A stretch of DNA of 64,000 nucleotides from Nansenia antarctica (GCA_963989245.1 OZ022352.1:14120604-14184603), one strand, 5' to 3'; shown: positions 1 through 10,200, counted from the first letter of the stretch. Notes: a model not told the origin generated them from the sequence alone. A program made the numbers and translations.

Positions 1-364
1 TGCTCTGAAACTCGACCAGACCAGTTTGTGACTTTTGTTCCCCTTTTCCACCTTTGTGTCTCTAGGAGAAAGTGGGGGTCGATTCCCCCCTAACCTCTTC
101 TCAATCTGCATCACAGCCAGTCCTTCTCATACAGGAAATGCCTGTGATTGGCCTGTACCTCACCTGAGGGCGGGCTTGTTGCCTGAGTGTACCTGAGTGT
201 ATAAAATACAGATTTGCCCCTGTGTCTGGACTTTCAGAGAACCTTTGTCGTATCAAGACAGATCTTGACACGCTGTAAACTTTCTCCTTTTGCAAAAGTA
301 AATTAAATACCTTTTCCTCTGCAATTTGAAAAGAAGCAGGCTGCCTTTTTGATTCTATATTTAG
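1..364. other. non-coding stretch with promoter-like motifs
   Basis: No exon is recognised. On the plus strand a CAAT-like gattgg (146-151) precedes a TATA-like tataaaat (200-207) by about 50 bases, which could be an LTR or promoter remnant. The missing C-terminal exons of dcaf15 should lie to the left of this window. Confidence 0.2.
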
Positions 365-379
365 ATATTTCAATGACAC

Positions 380-425
380 ACACACACACATCTAAGGTGA
401 GCTGCTCCACACACACACTCTGAGG

Positions 426-460
<35 letters not shown>

Positions 461-562
461 CTAGCATGAGCTGCTCCACACACACACTCTGAGGAACACA
501 CACACACACACACACAAATCTAGTCAGCTGCTCCACACACATATACACACTCTACAGAGAGA

Positions 563-565
<3 letters not shown>
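380..565 (-). repeat. minisatellite made of a dcaf15 exon start plus CA repeat, three copies
   Basis: Three units of about 70 bases, read on the minus strand, each contain a splice acceptor (TTCCTCAG, TTCCTCAG, CTCTGTAG), the first codons of the expected next dcaf15 exon, and a CA/TG run. The exon-like parts are 390-419 (SVCVEQLTLD), 459-488 (VEQLMLD) and 517-552 (VEQLTRF). The preceding exon ends in phase 0, as required. The real exon should continue with FEYVIN; here each copy runs into TG repeat. Confidence 0.6.
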
Positions 566-603
<38 letters not shown>

Positions 604-698
604 CTGGCCTCCAGACATGGTGGTGTTTAGTCTAAACTAGCACACCTGCCCTACTGTAGACTCATCACCTACCAGCCATAACAGATGGTCTGCACCAA

Positions 699-710
699 GG
701 ACAAGGTCCT

Positions 711-751
<41 letters not shown>
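699..751. repeat. CA microsatellite and CACCTCAAAG minisatellite
   Basis: An (AC)n run at about 713-752 is followed to about 870 by three or four copies of a unit of about 32 bases containing cacctcaaag and cacgtgga or cacatgga. It lies beside the 3' end of the dcaf15 exon at 883-974. Confidence 0.7.
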
Positions 752-758
<7 letters not shown>

Positions 759-882
759 CTCAAAGTCACGTGGACATCACACACACGCACCTCAAAGTCA
801 CGTGGATATCACACACACGCACCTCAAAGACACATGGACACCTTTTAAAGACACATGGACACACACACACGCGCACACGCAC

Positions 883-1513
883 CTGTCCACTGTGCGGTCC
901 TGTCACTAGCTGAAGGTTGCGTCCATTCAGGTCCGTTACTGTGAAGGGCAGCTTGACCGTGTCATCCTCATACCCTGAGAGAGAGGAGGGGGGGGAGGGG
1001 GGGGAGGGAGGGGGAGGGAGGGAAGGGAGGAGGGAGGGAGAGGGGGGGAGGAGAGAGGGGGAGGGAGGGAGGGAGAGAGAGTGGGAGAGAGAGAGAGAGG
1101 GGGGGGGGAGAGGGAGATGGAGGGAGGGGGAGAGAGGGAAGGAGGGAGGGAGAGAGGGAGAGAGAGAGAGAGAGAGAGAAGAAGCTTTACATGAGCCTCA
1201 CCAAAGTATAGGAGATGGCATGAATACATTGGGGCTACGTTCCCATATCCTCAGTAGCAGCATGCCACATCATATAAACAGCACAGGCTCCATCTGCCTG
1301 CCTATGCATTCAGGAGGAGGCTAATCCCACCATCCCACAACCTCACAGGGAAGTGGCTTACTTCAGTTGTGCTACTGGCATTGATTGACCATTTTAGAAA
1401 TCGGCAATAAAATAATAAAAGCAATTCTGATTCTGAATGAGTAGGCCTCTGGCTTTGACGGGCCATGTAGAATGTTTGCCATGTTGCTTGAGACTGATTT
1501 CATTCACAAATAA

Positions 1514-1560
<47 letters not shown>

Positions 1561-2224
1561 GAAGTGTCATTGTAGCTTCTGGGTGGCCAGCCCATATGGA
1601 CTTACACAACACCAGCCTAAAAGAAAACATCTGTTCCCTGTTTATCCAAACATGTCTTTATACCAGAGTGTATGACAAGCGGACAGCGGTTGAATAGTTG
1701 CAGTAATATTTACTTTTATCTAGATCTTATTATTCATTGTCTTATCTATTATTGTTAAATGTTGATCTATTTATTTTCTCTCTATATATATGTATCTATT
1801 CTTGCCTTTTTTATTTTCTTACTATCCTCCTTTTTCTGTATTTTTTTATGCTGTATGTACAGCACTTTGAATTGTCCCTGTTGTATGAAATGTGCTACAC
1901 AAATAAACTTGCCTTGCCTATGTTCTGCCTGTCTGTCTGCCTCTCTCTCTGTCTCTGTGTCTTACCACTGGCGTCCTGCTCTTGCGCCCCCGGCTGTTGG
2001 AGGCGGTACTGCAGCCGTGTGTAGTTGACGTATCCCGGCTCGTTGGACCCGGCGTCTTGCAGCGAGGGGGGGGTGGGGGGGAGGCCTGAGGGGGGCGCTG
2101 CTCTCTTCCTGTAGAGGATCTGAGACGTCTGACCCAGCTCACCTGCTGGACACACAGATGAGAGGAAGAGGGTTAAACACACACAGGTAACAAACACACA
2201 CACACCAGACTGAGAGAGACAGAC

Positions 2225-2289
<65 letters not shown>

Positions 2290-3246
2290 GAGAGACACAG
2301 ACAGACAAAGACAGAGAGACAGACGGAGACAGACAGACAGACAGACAGAGACAGAGAGAGAGAGACAGAGAGAGAGAGAGAGACAGAGAGAGAGACACAG
2401 ACAGACAAAGACAGAGAGACAGACGGAGACAGACAGACAGACAGAGACAGAGACAGACAGAGTTATAGTGTGTGGTATCTGGACATAGAGAGAGAGACAG
2501 ACAGAGACAGAGAGACAGACAGACAAAGACAGAGAGACAGACGGAGACAGACAGACAGACAGAGACAGACAGAGTTATAGTGTGTGGTATCTGGACATAG
2601 AGAGAGAGACAGACAGAGACAGAGAGACAGAGAGACAGACAGACAGCGTTAGTGTGTGTGGTACCTGGACAGAGGGAGAGAGAGACAGACAGACAGACAG
2701 ACAGCGTTAGAGTGCGTGGTACCTGGACATAGGGAGACAGACAGACAGACAGCGTTAGAGTGCGTGGTACCTGGACATAGGGAGACAGACAGACAGTTAT
2801 AGAGTGTGGTACCTGGACATAGGGAGACAGACAGACAGTTATAGAGTGTGGTACCTGGACAGAGGGAGTGGCTGCAGGCCACCAGAGAGTCGCTGGTGTT
2901 GAGCAGGATGACCTGGTCCTTCTTCAGCTGGGAGGAGGGCTGGAAGTCGGGGAAGGGGTAGCCCACCTGGTACCTGGAGTTCAGCACGTAGCCGTGCTCC
3001 AGACACTCCCCACTACCTGCACAGGACAGGAGGGAGGAGGGAGAGGCTAGAGTCTGGACCTGTATGGTAGCCAGGTGTGTGTGTATGTGTGTGTGTAGCT
3101 GTGTGTATGGTAGGTAGGTGTGTGTGTGTGTGTGTAGCTGTGCATATGGTAGACAGGTGTGTGTGTGTGTGTGTGTGTGTGTAGCTGTGTGTATGGTAGG
3201 CAGGTGTGTGTGTGTGTGTGTGTGTGTAGCTGTGCATATGGTAGAC

Positions 3247-3290
<44 letters not shown>

Positions 3291-3457
3291 ATGTGCGTAT
3301 GGTAGCCAGGTGTGTGTACCTGTGCGTATGGTAGGCAGGTGTGTGTGTATGTGTGTGTGTGTAGCTGTGTGTATGGTAGGCAGGTGTGTGTGTGTGTGTA
3401 GCTGTGCATATGGTAGACAGGTGTGTGTGTGTGTGTGTAGCTGTGCATATGGTAGAC

Positions 3458-3497
<40 letters not shown>

Positions 3498-3813
3498 CTG
3501 TGCATATGGTAGACAGGTGTGTATGTGTGTGTGTGTGTGTACCTGTGTATATGGTAGACAGTTGTGTGTGTGTGTGTGTGTGTGTACCTGTGCATATGGT
3601 AGACAGGTGTGTGTGTGTGTGTGTGTGTAGCTGTGCATATGGTAGACAGGTGTGTGTGTGTAGCTGTGCATATGGTAGACAGGTGTGTGTGTGTGTGTGT
3701 GTGTGTACCTGTGTATATGGTAGACAGGTGTGTGTGTGTGTGTGTGTGTACCTGTGTATATGGTAGACAGGTGTGTGTGTGACTGTGTGTGTGTACCTGT
3801 GTATATGGTAGAC

Positions 3814-3851
<38 letters not shown>

Positions 3852-3897
3852 ATGTGCGTATGGTAGCCAGGTGTGTGTACCTGTGCGTATGGTAGAC

Positions 3898-3943
<46 letters not shown>

Positions 3944-4358
3944 ACCTGTGCGTATGGTAGCCAGGTGTGTGTGTGTGTGTGTGTCTATCTGTGCATATGG
4001 TAGACAGGTGTGTGTGTGTGTACCTGTGCGTATGGTAGAGATGGAGGGGGCAGGGCAGCACTGAGGGCAGGAGCGAGGGGGGGGCATGGAGGCGATGGTG
4101 ATGTATCTGATGTTCTCGTGACTCATGCAGAGGGGTAGTGGTGGTCTAGTGGATAGTGGGTTGGAAGGTTGTGAGTTCAAATCCCGCCTGAAACCACACC
4201 ACTACTAGTGTGCCCTTGAGTAAGGCACTTAGCCCTCAGTTACTCCAGGGGGAATGTCCCTGTAATTCGTAATTGTAAGTCGCTTTGGATAAAGGCGTCT
4301 GCTAAATGGCAAAATTATTAAATTAAATTAAATTATTATCATGCTACGATAACTGGGA

Positions 4359-4396
<38 letters not shown>

Positions 4397-4501
4397 GACA
4401 GAGCAAAGGAGAGGGAGACATGAAAATATTGTCAGACAAACACCCACCGTGAGAACCTGACGCCCACCATTTTACATCCACACACACCAACGGTCGACCT
4501 G

Positions 4502-4567
<66 letters not shown>

Positions 4568-6289
4568 CTTCGTCGCTGGCGGTCTTACTTGAAGCCAAAG
4601 ATGACTATCTTGGAGCGGTCGTTGGGCCACTCACACACAGTGAGGTAGAGGTCACTGTCGATGTCCTCCCCTGAGAAGAGACGCACATGGTGCACCTGGA
4701 GAGAGGGGGGGGGGGGAGAGGAAGAGAGAGGGGGAGGGAGAGAGGGGAAGAGGGAGAGAGAGGAAGAAAGAGAGAGGGAGGGAGAGAGAGAGGGGAAGAG
4801 AGAGGGAGAGGGAGAGAGGGGAAGAGAGAGTGGGAGAGGGAGAGAGAGAGGGGTAGAGAGAGTGGGAGAGGGAGAGAGGGGGGGAGAGAGGGGAAGAGAG
4901 AGGGGAAGAGAGAGAGGGAGAGAGAGGGGAAGAGAGAGAGGGAGAGAGAGAGAGGGGAAGAGAGAGAGGGAGAGAGAGAGAGAGTGGGAGGGAGAGAGGG
5001 GAAGAGAGGGAGAGAGAGAGAGAGAGAGAGAGGGGAAGAGAGAGAGGGAGAGAGAGAGAGGGGAAGAGAGAGAGGGAGAGGGAGAGAGAGTGGGAGGGAG
5101 AGAGAGAGAGAGTGGGAGGGAGAGAGAGAGAGAGAGAGGGGAAGAGAGAGAGTGGGAGGGAGAGAGAGGGGAAGAGAGAGAGGGAGAGAGAGAGAGAGTG
5201 GGAGGGAGAGAGAGTGGGAGAGAGAGAGAGAGAGTGGGAGGGAGAGAGAGAGAGAGAGAGAGAGTGGGAGGGAGAGAGAGAGAGAGAGAGAGTGGGAGGG
5301 AGAGAGAGAGAGAGAGAGGTACAGATGAGAAAACAAAGAGACTAGACAACATCCTGTCCTTCCACCAACTACAGAACTACCATTTTTTTTACCGTACTGC
5401 AGACGAGCCAACGCCTGGGCACAAATAATACTGGAAATCATTTAAAATACTCAATTGTAAGTAGCCTTGAGGACCGATGGTTCGAGCCTAACGGCCCACA
5501 GGAGCCTATCTCCTGTTTCCGTAGCGTGAGGCGGCTTGATGTACAAGTACACGGCCCCTGGACATGACGCTGGTATGTCGCAGGGTCTTACCCCCCCAAT
5601 CCAACCCTTAATGCTGAGTGCCAAGCAGGGAGGCATCGGGTACCAGTTTTATAGTCTTTGGTGGTATGACTCGGCCGGGGATCGAACTCACGACCTCCCA
5701 ATCTCAGGGCGGACACTCTAACCGCAAGGCCACTGAGCTGGTAAAAATACTCAATTGGGATAGTCCCAAATGTGCAAAGCCTGTCCATCTGCCACTCCAA
5801 GCAGGCTCAAGCTAATGATACAAAAAATAAAAATAGAACAATAGTAATCAATAAAATAACAATAGCAGAGAATAGCAATAACATAAACTACATAATAAAA
5901 CAAGAATAAACCAACTTAAGCGTTGTTAGCGCCGTGCTCTACCAACTGAGGACCACATAGCACCACAAAGTCCTCCTCAGCGTGAGAGAGGCATCTTCTA
6001 TTGAGCTCTAAAGTATGTGGCTGGACGGTTTAGTGGGTTGATGTGTGACAGTCAGTCCAGGTAGATTGTAGAAGGTGTGGTCACCTGTTTGAGACGCCGG
6101 CTGTGCAGGTTGAACACCCACCAGTACAGGTGGTAGGTGTAGTCGTCGTCCTCGCCATAGTAGGTGTAGTCGTCGTCCTCGCCATAGTCGTCCTCGCCAC
6201 ACTCGCTGGTGTAGGACAGCACGTAGCGACCACAATCGCTGAAGCACAAGCAGCTTCCGGAACAGCCGTTGAGAAAACTGACCGGACAG
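883..6289 (-). CDS. dcaf15: dcaf15, DDB1- and CUL4-associated factor 15 (partial, dispersed exons)
   Basis: DCAF15 is a substrate receptor of the CUL4-DDB1 ubiquitin ligase; aryl-sulfonamide drugs redirect it to RBM39. Exons on the minus strand are 6289-6085 (motifs SGQFSQRLFRKL, CGRYVLSYTS, YHLYWWVFNLHS), 4695-4589 (DSDLYLTVCEWPND), about 4121-4024 (HENIRYITIASMPPP), about 3018-2855 (YQVGYPFPDFQPSSQLKKDQ), 2142-1966 (NEPGYVNYTRLQY) and 974-883 (KLPFTVTDLNGRN). All match human DCAF15 in order, as I remember that protein. Junctions have AG/GT sites and phases that join correctly. The next exon start (VEQLTLD) is seen only as repeated copies at 390-552. Oddities: the first exon joins two blocks in different frames with about 22 expected residues missing, a segment after IFGF is missing, and the linker before NEPGYVNY is much shorter than in human. 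The first coding exon and C-terminus are not in the window. It may be a decaying or misassembled copy. Confidence 0.85.
976..1181. repeat. GA/GGGA purine-rich microsatellite
   Basis: Almost pure purine on the plus strand (ggga, gggggga and gaga blocks). On the minus strand it is the pyrimidine tract running into the acceptor of the dcaf15 exon that starts at 974. Confidence 0.9.
1516..1560. repeat. ATT trinucleotide microsatellite
   Basis: About 15 perfect copies of tta/att, inside a dcaf15 intron. Confidence 0.95.
1660..1925 (+). mobile_element. 3' end of a fish LINE or SINE (tail type gcactttg...gccttgcc)
   Basis: The AT-rich stretch ends with cactttgaattgtccctg, gtatgaaatgtgctacac, aaataaac and the short tandem ttgccttgcc. 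This tail is common in teleost retroposons. No coding part is seen. Confidence 0.5.
2220..2460. repeat. GA/GACA microsatellite
   Basis: Long mixed (ga)n and (gaca)n tract in the intron upstream of the dcaf15 exon 2142-1966. A block of about 110 bases recurs within it (about 2290-2400 against 2395-2460 and beyond), so it also has higher-order structure. Confidence 0.9.
2461..2854 (-). repeat. minisatellite copying a dcaf15 donor site
   Basis: Six copies of the exon end and donor of the dcaf15 exon 3018-2855. On the minus strand each reads TGTCCAG then GTACC or ATACC, then a spacer (ctctataact or its variant) and CTGTC repeats. On the plus strand the anchors ggta(c/t)ctggaca lie near 2477, 2587, 2661, 2718, 2766 and 2809, with the true exon end at 2851. 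Units nearest the exon are about 42 bases; the outer ones are longer through GACA expansion. Confidence 0.8.
3063..4022 (-). repeat. minisatellite copying a dcaf15 donor site, about 22 copies
   Basis: About 22 units of 28-65 bases, each an anchor (plus strand tatggtagacagg or close variants) plus a TG run. The anchor matches the last bases of the dcaf15 exon ending at 4024 (minus strand TCTACCATACGCACAG then GTACAC). At least seven copies keep CACAG followed by GT and so are donor-like; others have CACAGCT or CACATGT. The array fills the whole intron between the exons at 4024 and 3018. Confidence 0.85.
4134..4330 (+). mobile_element. tRNA-derived SINE
   Basis: The head has an A-box-like ggtctagtggat and a B-box-like gagttcaaatccc. 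The tail carries the widespread fish motif gtaagtcgctttggat followed by gtctgctaaatg, then an aatt/aaatt run. The head begins about 13 bases from the acceptor of the dcaf15 exon near 4121, on the opposite strand. Confidence 0.85.
4507..4566. repeat. TG microsatellite
   Basis: About 30 TG units, with a CA run at 4362-4392 nearby. Both lie in the short intron between dcaf15 exons 4695-4589 and 4121-4024. The codons expected between IFGF and HENI are not seen here. Confidence 0.95.
4697..5319. repeat. 620-base nearly pure purine tract
   Basis: The plus strand is G and A almost throughout (gagaga, gggaga and gtgggaggga units), with only scattered T and no C over most of it. It ends directly at the acceptor of the dcaf15 exon starting at 4695. 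Such mirror-symmetric purine tracts are prone to triplex and quadruplex formation. Confidence 0.9.
5445..5748 (-). mobile_element. tRNA-derived SINE
   Basis: On the minus strand it starts with a tRNA-like head (GCGGTTAGAGTG then GTGAGTTCGATCCCC, a good B box) near 5745, followed by a unique body to about 5445. It lies in the dcaf15 intron between exons 6289-6085 and 4695-4589. Confidence 0.75.
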
Positions 6290-6328
6290 CTGAGGAACAG
6301 GGGAGAGAAGAGATGAGAGGGGGAGTGT

Positions 6329-6444
6329 GTGTGTGAGAGAGAGAGAGAGAGAGTGTATGTAAGACAGAGACAGGGGGAAAGAGAGAGAGAGAGTGTATGT
6401 AAGACAGAGACAGGGGGAGAGAGAGAGAGAGTGTGTGTGTGTGT

Positions 6445-6483
<39 letters not shown>

Positions 6484-6486
6484 TGT

Positions 6487-6517
<31 letters not shown>

Positions 6518-6552
6518 TGTGTGTGTGTGTGTGTGAGACAGAGACAGGGAGA
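6329..6552. repeat. GA/GTGT microsatellite with GACAGAGACAGGG units
   Basis: Alternating (ga)n, (gt)n and agacagagacaggg blocks, about 40 bases from the acceptor of the first visible dcaf15 exon. Confidence 0.85.
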
Positions 6553-6559
6553 GAGACTC

Positions 6560-7190
6560 AACATGAGAAAACTATGCACCGTGAAAACAACTTAGTGATC
6601 CCCCTCATAACGCGTAATGTCAACCCTCATTCAGCATGTCTATCCAATGCCCAAGTCGCCCCTGCAGGCTTCTGGATATCGGACATACATGTACATTGGC
6701 TAGACCACCACCCCTCACCGCACCTGTCAGTACACAGCTGAGAACCGAAAGGCAACTGAGGACATGCCAGTTGAACTGTGTGTTCCAACGGTTTACCGCA
6801 CAGCTGATTAATCAATTAAACCAATAGAGTGAGACAGGATATGTTCATACCAGTTGCCTTTCAGGAAGTAGTGAGATCGTGCACCTAGCCTATTCAGTTT
6901 GTGCTCAGATTCAATTCAATCTGTCAAATACAATTCAATGTGTGCTCATATTCAATTCAATCTGTCAAATACAATTCAATTTCTGATGGCACTAAAATAG
7001 CTCCATACAAGTGTGACGGGGAGATGGCGAGCTGCCAGCGACCAAGCTGGAACACTTTCCGTTGGCTAGTTCGACAAGACGGTCAGTTAGAAATGGCTAG
7101 TTCGTTAGCACTGCCGAAAACGTTGCTCGGTTGGTGTTTCTACGTTCCCGACGGTGTCGTGGTTTGTGCCCGTCACTTGTTTTGTGTCTA
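6560..7190. other. no gene recognised; 40-base tandem duplication
   Basis: A duplication of about 40 bases (gctcanattcaattcaatc unit) lies at about 6902-6983. The first coding exon of dcaf15 would be expected in this direction but is not recognised. Confidence 0.4.
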
Positions 7191-7192
7191 GT

Positions 7193-8015
7193 TTAGTTTA
7201 GTTTATTAGTTTATTATATCGAGGACAATCCAAATACATGAACTATATAAAATACAGTAAAAAAAGGCAGCGTTAGCCTAGTCGGCTAATTTTCAGCTGA
7301 AGTCCCCGGCCAGTTGCAACATGGCATCCTGAAAAGTAACGTCATTAGTTAAAATAAAACATTTAAATATTCTAAGAACACGTGGCTGAGACAAGGTACC
7401 CCAACATCACACTTGACAAAAAACACACGTAAGCAAGCTGAGGTGATTGAAGGGGCTACAACAAACACCACATACACACTTATGGGGGCAGCGACATTTC
7501 AAGCACATAGAAGCCACAGGACAATTACAGGCCACACAACATTAAGCACTTACAAACAGCAATACATTAAACAAAACAAAACATACAAAAAAAGGCATTA
7601 TGGGGAGGCAGCACAGAGAGGGATTAATGAGGACAAGTATAGTTCTGTGTCAGCCAGGCTTTCATGTATGTTGTGAAGGTGGAGTAAGTATGTCTTTGAG
7701 TTGGTTGGGTAGTGAGTTCCAGTTTTCTATTGCTATCACTGAGAAGGATTGCTTACTGAAGGTGCTTTTCCTGAATGGAACTATAAGGTCGCCACGAGAG
7801 GTGCTTCTGGTGGGCCGTAAGCTGTGGTCACGCTGGTTTATGAAAGAGTTAAGCGGGGGAGGAGCTTTGTTATGCAGAATTTTATGGATGAGACAGATGT
7901 TTTTGTATTTGATGGTGTCTTCCCAGCTAAGGTATTTACATTTGTCTAGGATGGTGCAGTAGTGTGTGCTGTTGTCAAATGCATACCTTGCTACGGTTAA
8001 GAAGCTTGACGACAT
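7193..8015 (-). mobile_element. LINE 3' fragment (reverse-transcriptase C-terminal end)
   Basis: On the minus strand the codons from 8015 to 7662 resemble the C-terminal end of L2/Rex-like non-LTR reverse transcriptases (KYKNICLIHKILHNKAPPPL, then IENWNSLPNQLKDI). A 3' untranslated part follows to a short tail (agtttag repeats at 7193-7215, plus strand). It is 5'-truncated. Confidence 0.75.
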
Positions 8016-8187
8016 TTTCGGATTTCGAGCGGGGCGCCATTTTCCGATGTACTCTGAGGCTTCGCTACCTCCCCGCCCCCTTGGCCCTTCCCATTGGCTG
8101 CCGGAGTCCGAGGGAACGCTCCGATTCGCTGATAAGGACGTAAATCAAATCCGAATTCAACACCGTTCACTCTCTGGATTGGTTACA

Positions 8188-8287
8188 GGTGTAAGTACCG
8201 GAATTTCCGACCCGCGAGGTTTTTCCGACCCTACCAGATCCGGTCATAGGTTCAGCCCTTTACGGCCATAGGTAGCGCTATGATTCG
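8188..8287 (+). repeat. inverted-repeat partner of 23505-23604
   Basis: 100 bases that return in reverse complement, with about two mismatches, at 23505-23604. Both copies contain cggtcataggttcagccc and end in agcgctatgattcg. The ERV has inserted exactly at the right edge of this copy. Confidence 0.85.
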
Positions 8288-9221
8288 TGTAAGGCGATCA
8301 ACTTCTCCAGTATCGATTTAATTGAGTCGTCACTTTACAAGCGAGTTCGTTTAATCTCAACGAGACGTCCTTGATATCACTTCTTAAGATGATATGATCC
8401 AATCAAATATTAGGCACCACTACTGAACTGTTCATTGAGATAATATTTATTCAAGCACATCAGCAAGCAATAATAGTTTATTTCCATGGAAAAGTGGTCT
8501 CATCTAGTTTCACCTCTGCAGGCCCGTCTCAGCTAGCCGTCAACAAGTTAACTGCAAGAGCTCCACCAGACGAGAGTCCCCCTTTTTCCTTCGTACATAG
8601 TGTTTATACATTTGATTTCACATTGGGGCTGGGTGGTGCCCCCCCCCCCCCTATCTAGTAGTTTTCCACTTGTCCGTACAAAATCCGTTGCAGCTGCTCG
8701 TTAGCATGGCCTTCAATTCCTCTCTTGTGTGGGTGCTGAGAGTCTATGTATGTTATCAGCTTGAGTGTCCTGCTAGCGTCTCGTTCCCATGGTGATATCA
8801 TACTTTGTGAGCAGAGCATTGTGTCAGTGTCCTTATCAGAATGTCTTGTTATCAGAATGTCTTGTGAAAACACAACTATTGAAGTTACACAGTAATATTA
8901 GGATTCGATTTACAAGTTAGAAGAATAGACTTATCATTAATCATTAGTTATGAAAGTACAGAAAAATAGAATATTATAACAGCAGGTGTAAAATGGTTGT
9001 TAGCACATAGGTAAAAAATAAGTAATTTATAGGCAGTTTGAATCATAAAACGTTCTTTTAGTCAGGAGCTTGTCTTCTTCTTGTCGCTCAAAAACAGAAC
9101 CTCTCTTTTGGCTTTGCGTGACCTTCCTATTGTTCTCAACTGACCGCATTCACATATTATTTAAATGAGCACATAGTACATGATTTATCACTTCTAGTGA
9201 TTTTAATACAAATTCCCAACA
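8288..9221 (-). repeat. ERV 3' LTR
   Basis: Starts TGTAAGG and ends CCCAACA on the plus strand. On the minus strand a TATA-like TGTATAAACA (8601-8610) and an AATAAA signal (8446-8451) are placed as expected for U3 and R. It carries 13 consecutive C at about 8639-8651, the same number as in the other LTR. Confidence 0.92.
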
Positions 9222-9236
9222 AATCCCCCCTTTGGT
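9222..9236 (-). promoter_or_regulatory. ERV polypurine tract
   Basis: The minus strand reads CCAAAGGGGGGATT directly before the LTR start TGTTGGG, as expected for the plus-strand primer. Confidence 0.85.
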
Positions 9237-9332
9237 CATTAAAACAAAATTATGACCATTACAGAGAATTTGTAGCCAGAAAGGTGAGATGGGTCGTAGA
9301 CCGCAAATGCCTTTATTTACACCATTCCTTCA

Positions 9333-9930
9333 CAAACCTCCTTAATTACAACATATCTTCAACTCCTGTATCATGATCCATGATCTCCTCACCCGCCAAC
9401 AGTGACTGCTGCTGCTCAGCAATAAGCATTTGTAAGTGCATCTGTGTTCCAGCATCAACCTTGGTTAGGGCCGCAGTAATCAGTCGCTGGGTCAGGCCTC
9501 TAATGCAAGGGATAGCCAAACAGGATCAAACAGGATCAACAATGTGGCAGAGATGAGGAGGGCAGTGAGCATAGACATAGCCAGGTTTTTTCATTTAACA
9601 AAACAGTCACCAATAACAGTGCTAACTCAAGCGTTTGCATACACCTCTTGTAAACATCCTCATCACCATCTTCCAAATTTCTCATTATCAGCGCCCAAGT
9701 GTCTCGCACCGACCCATGAGTGGGACCATGTGCCTCAGCACCAATAACATTCATTAGACCTGCACGGGCCACTATTCTTCCGTCATGCGCTCTCCACAAC
9801 CAGCTTTGCGTCACCCCCCTTGTTACCCACACTGACCTTTCTTGGGGGGAGGCGGCCCCCTGTATGTCATCTATAGTCTGTACAGAGCATTTAGGTTTGT
9901 CTAGCTGGATTGAGACCAGCTGATGTTCTC
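9333..9930 (-). pseudogene. ERV env remnant (surface end and transmembrane tail)
   Basis: On the minus strand the last part (about 9540-9338) reads IPCIRGLTQRLITAAL and ends in a stop just before the polypurine tract. This is the usual place and style of a gammaretroviral Env transmembrane cytoplasmic end. The part upstream (9930-9536) has an open stretch with WVTRGVTQSWLWRAHDG that may be surface-subunit sequence. Fusion peptide and ectodomain are not recognised, so this is a fragment only. Confidence 0.55.
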
Positions 9931-9942
9931 TGGGGACATATC

Positions 9943-10200
9943 AATGGACTGCGCTTACATACCGCCTTTATCCAAAAGCGCTTCAATGGCTTCTCATTCA
10001 CCAACACACACATTCACACACCAATGGTGGCAAGCTGCCATACAAGGCGCCGGCCCTGGGAGCAATTCGGGGTTCAGTGTCTTGCCCAAGGACACTCTGA
10101 CATGTGGCCTGCCGGGGCTCGAACCGCCGATCTGCCAACCTTGCGATCATTAGATGGCGGCTCTACTACCTCCTGCATCACAGCCACCCCCTCCTGATTT
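9943..10200 (-). mobile_element. tRNA-derived SINE nested in the ERV
   Basis: On the minus strand the head (GGTGGCTGTGATGCAGG then GGCGGTTCGAGCCCC) is tRNA-like with a B box, and the body contains gtccttgggcaagacactga. A related copy lies at 31425-31612. Confidence 0.8.

Noticed and set aside
380..565. CRISPR-like array of spaced repeats
   Set aside because: Eukaryotic context; spacers are CA runs and the repeats are exon-derived.
3063..4022. Satellite or centromeric repeat
   Set aside because: Confined to one intron and the unit matches the adjacent exon end.
2649..4180. Long minus-strand open frames rich in HTHTH and LPYAQ (up to 470 codons)
   Set aside because: They are translations of the TG/CA minisatellite; only the short dcaf15 exons at their ends are real coding sequence.
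4585..5441. Open frames of SLSLPLSL and EREREGERE type up to 278 codons
   Set aside because: Purine-tract translations in both strands; only 4695-4589 is coding (dcaf15 exon).
8655..8873. Identical 72-codon open frames in both ERV LTRs (also 17733-17951)
   Set aside because: They are identical because the LTRs are; the position over U3 and R and the lack of similarity to known proteins argue against a gene.
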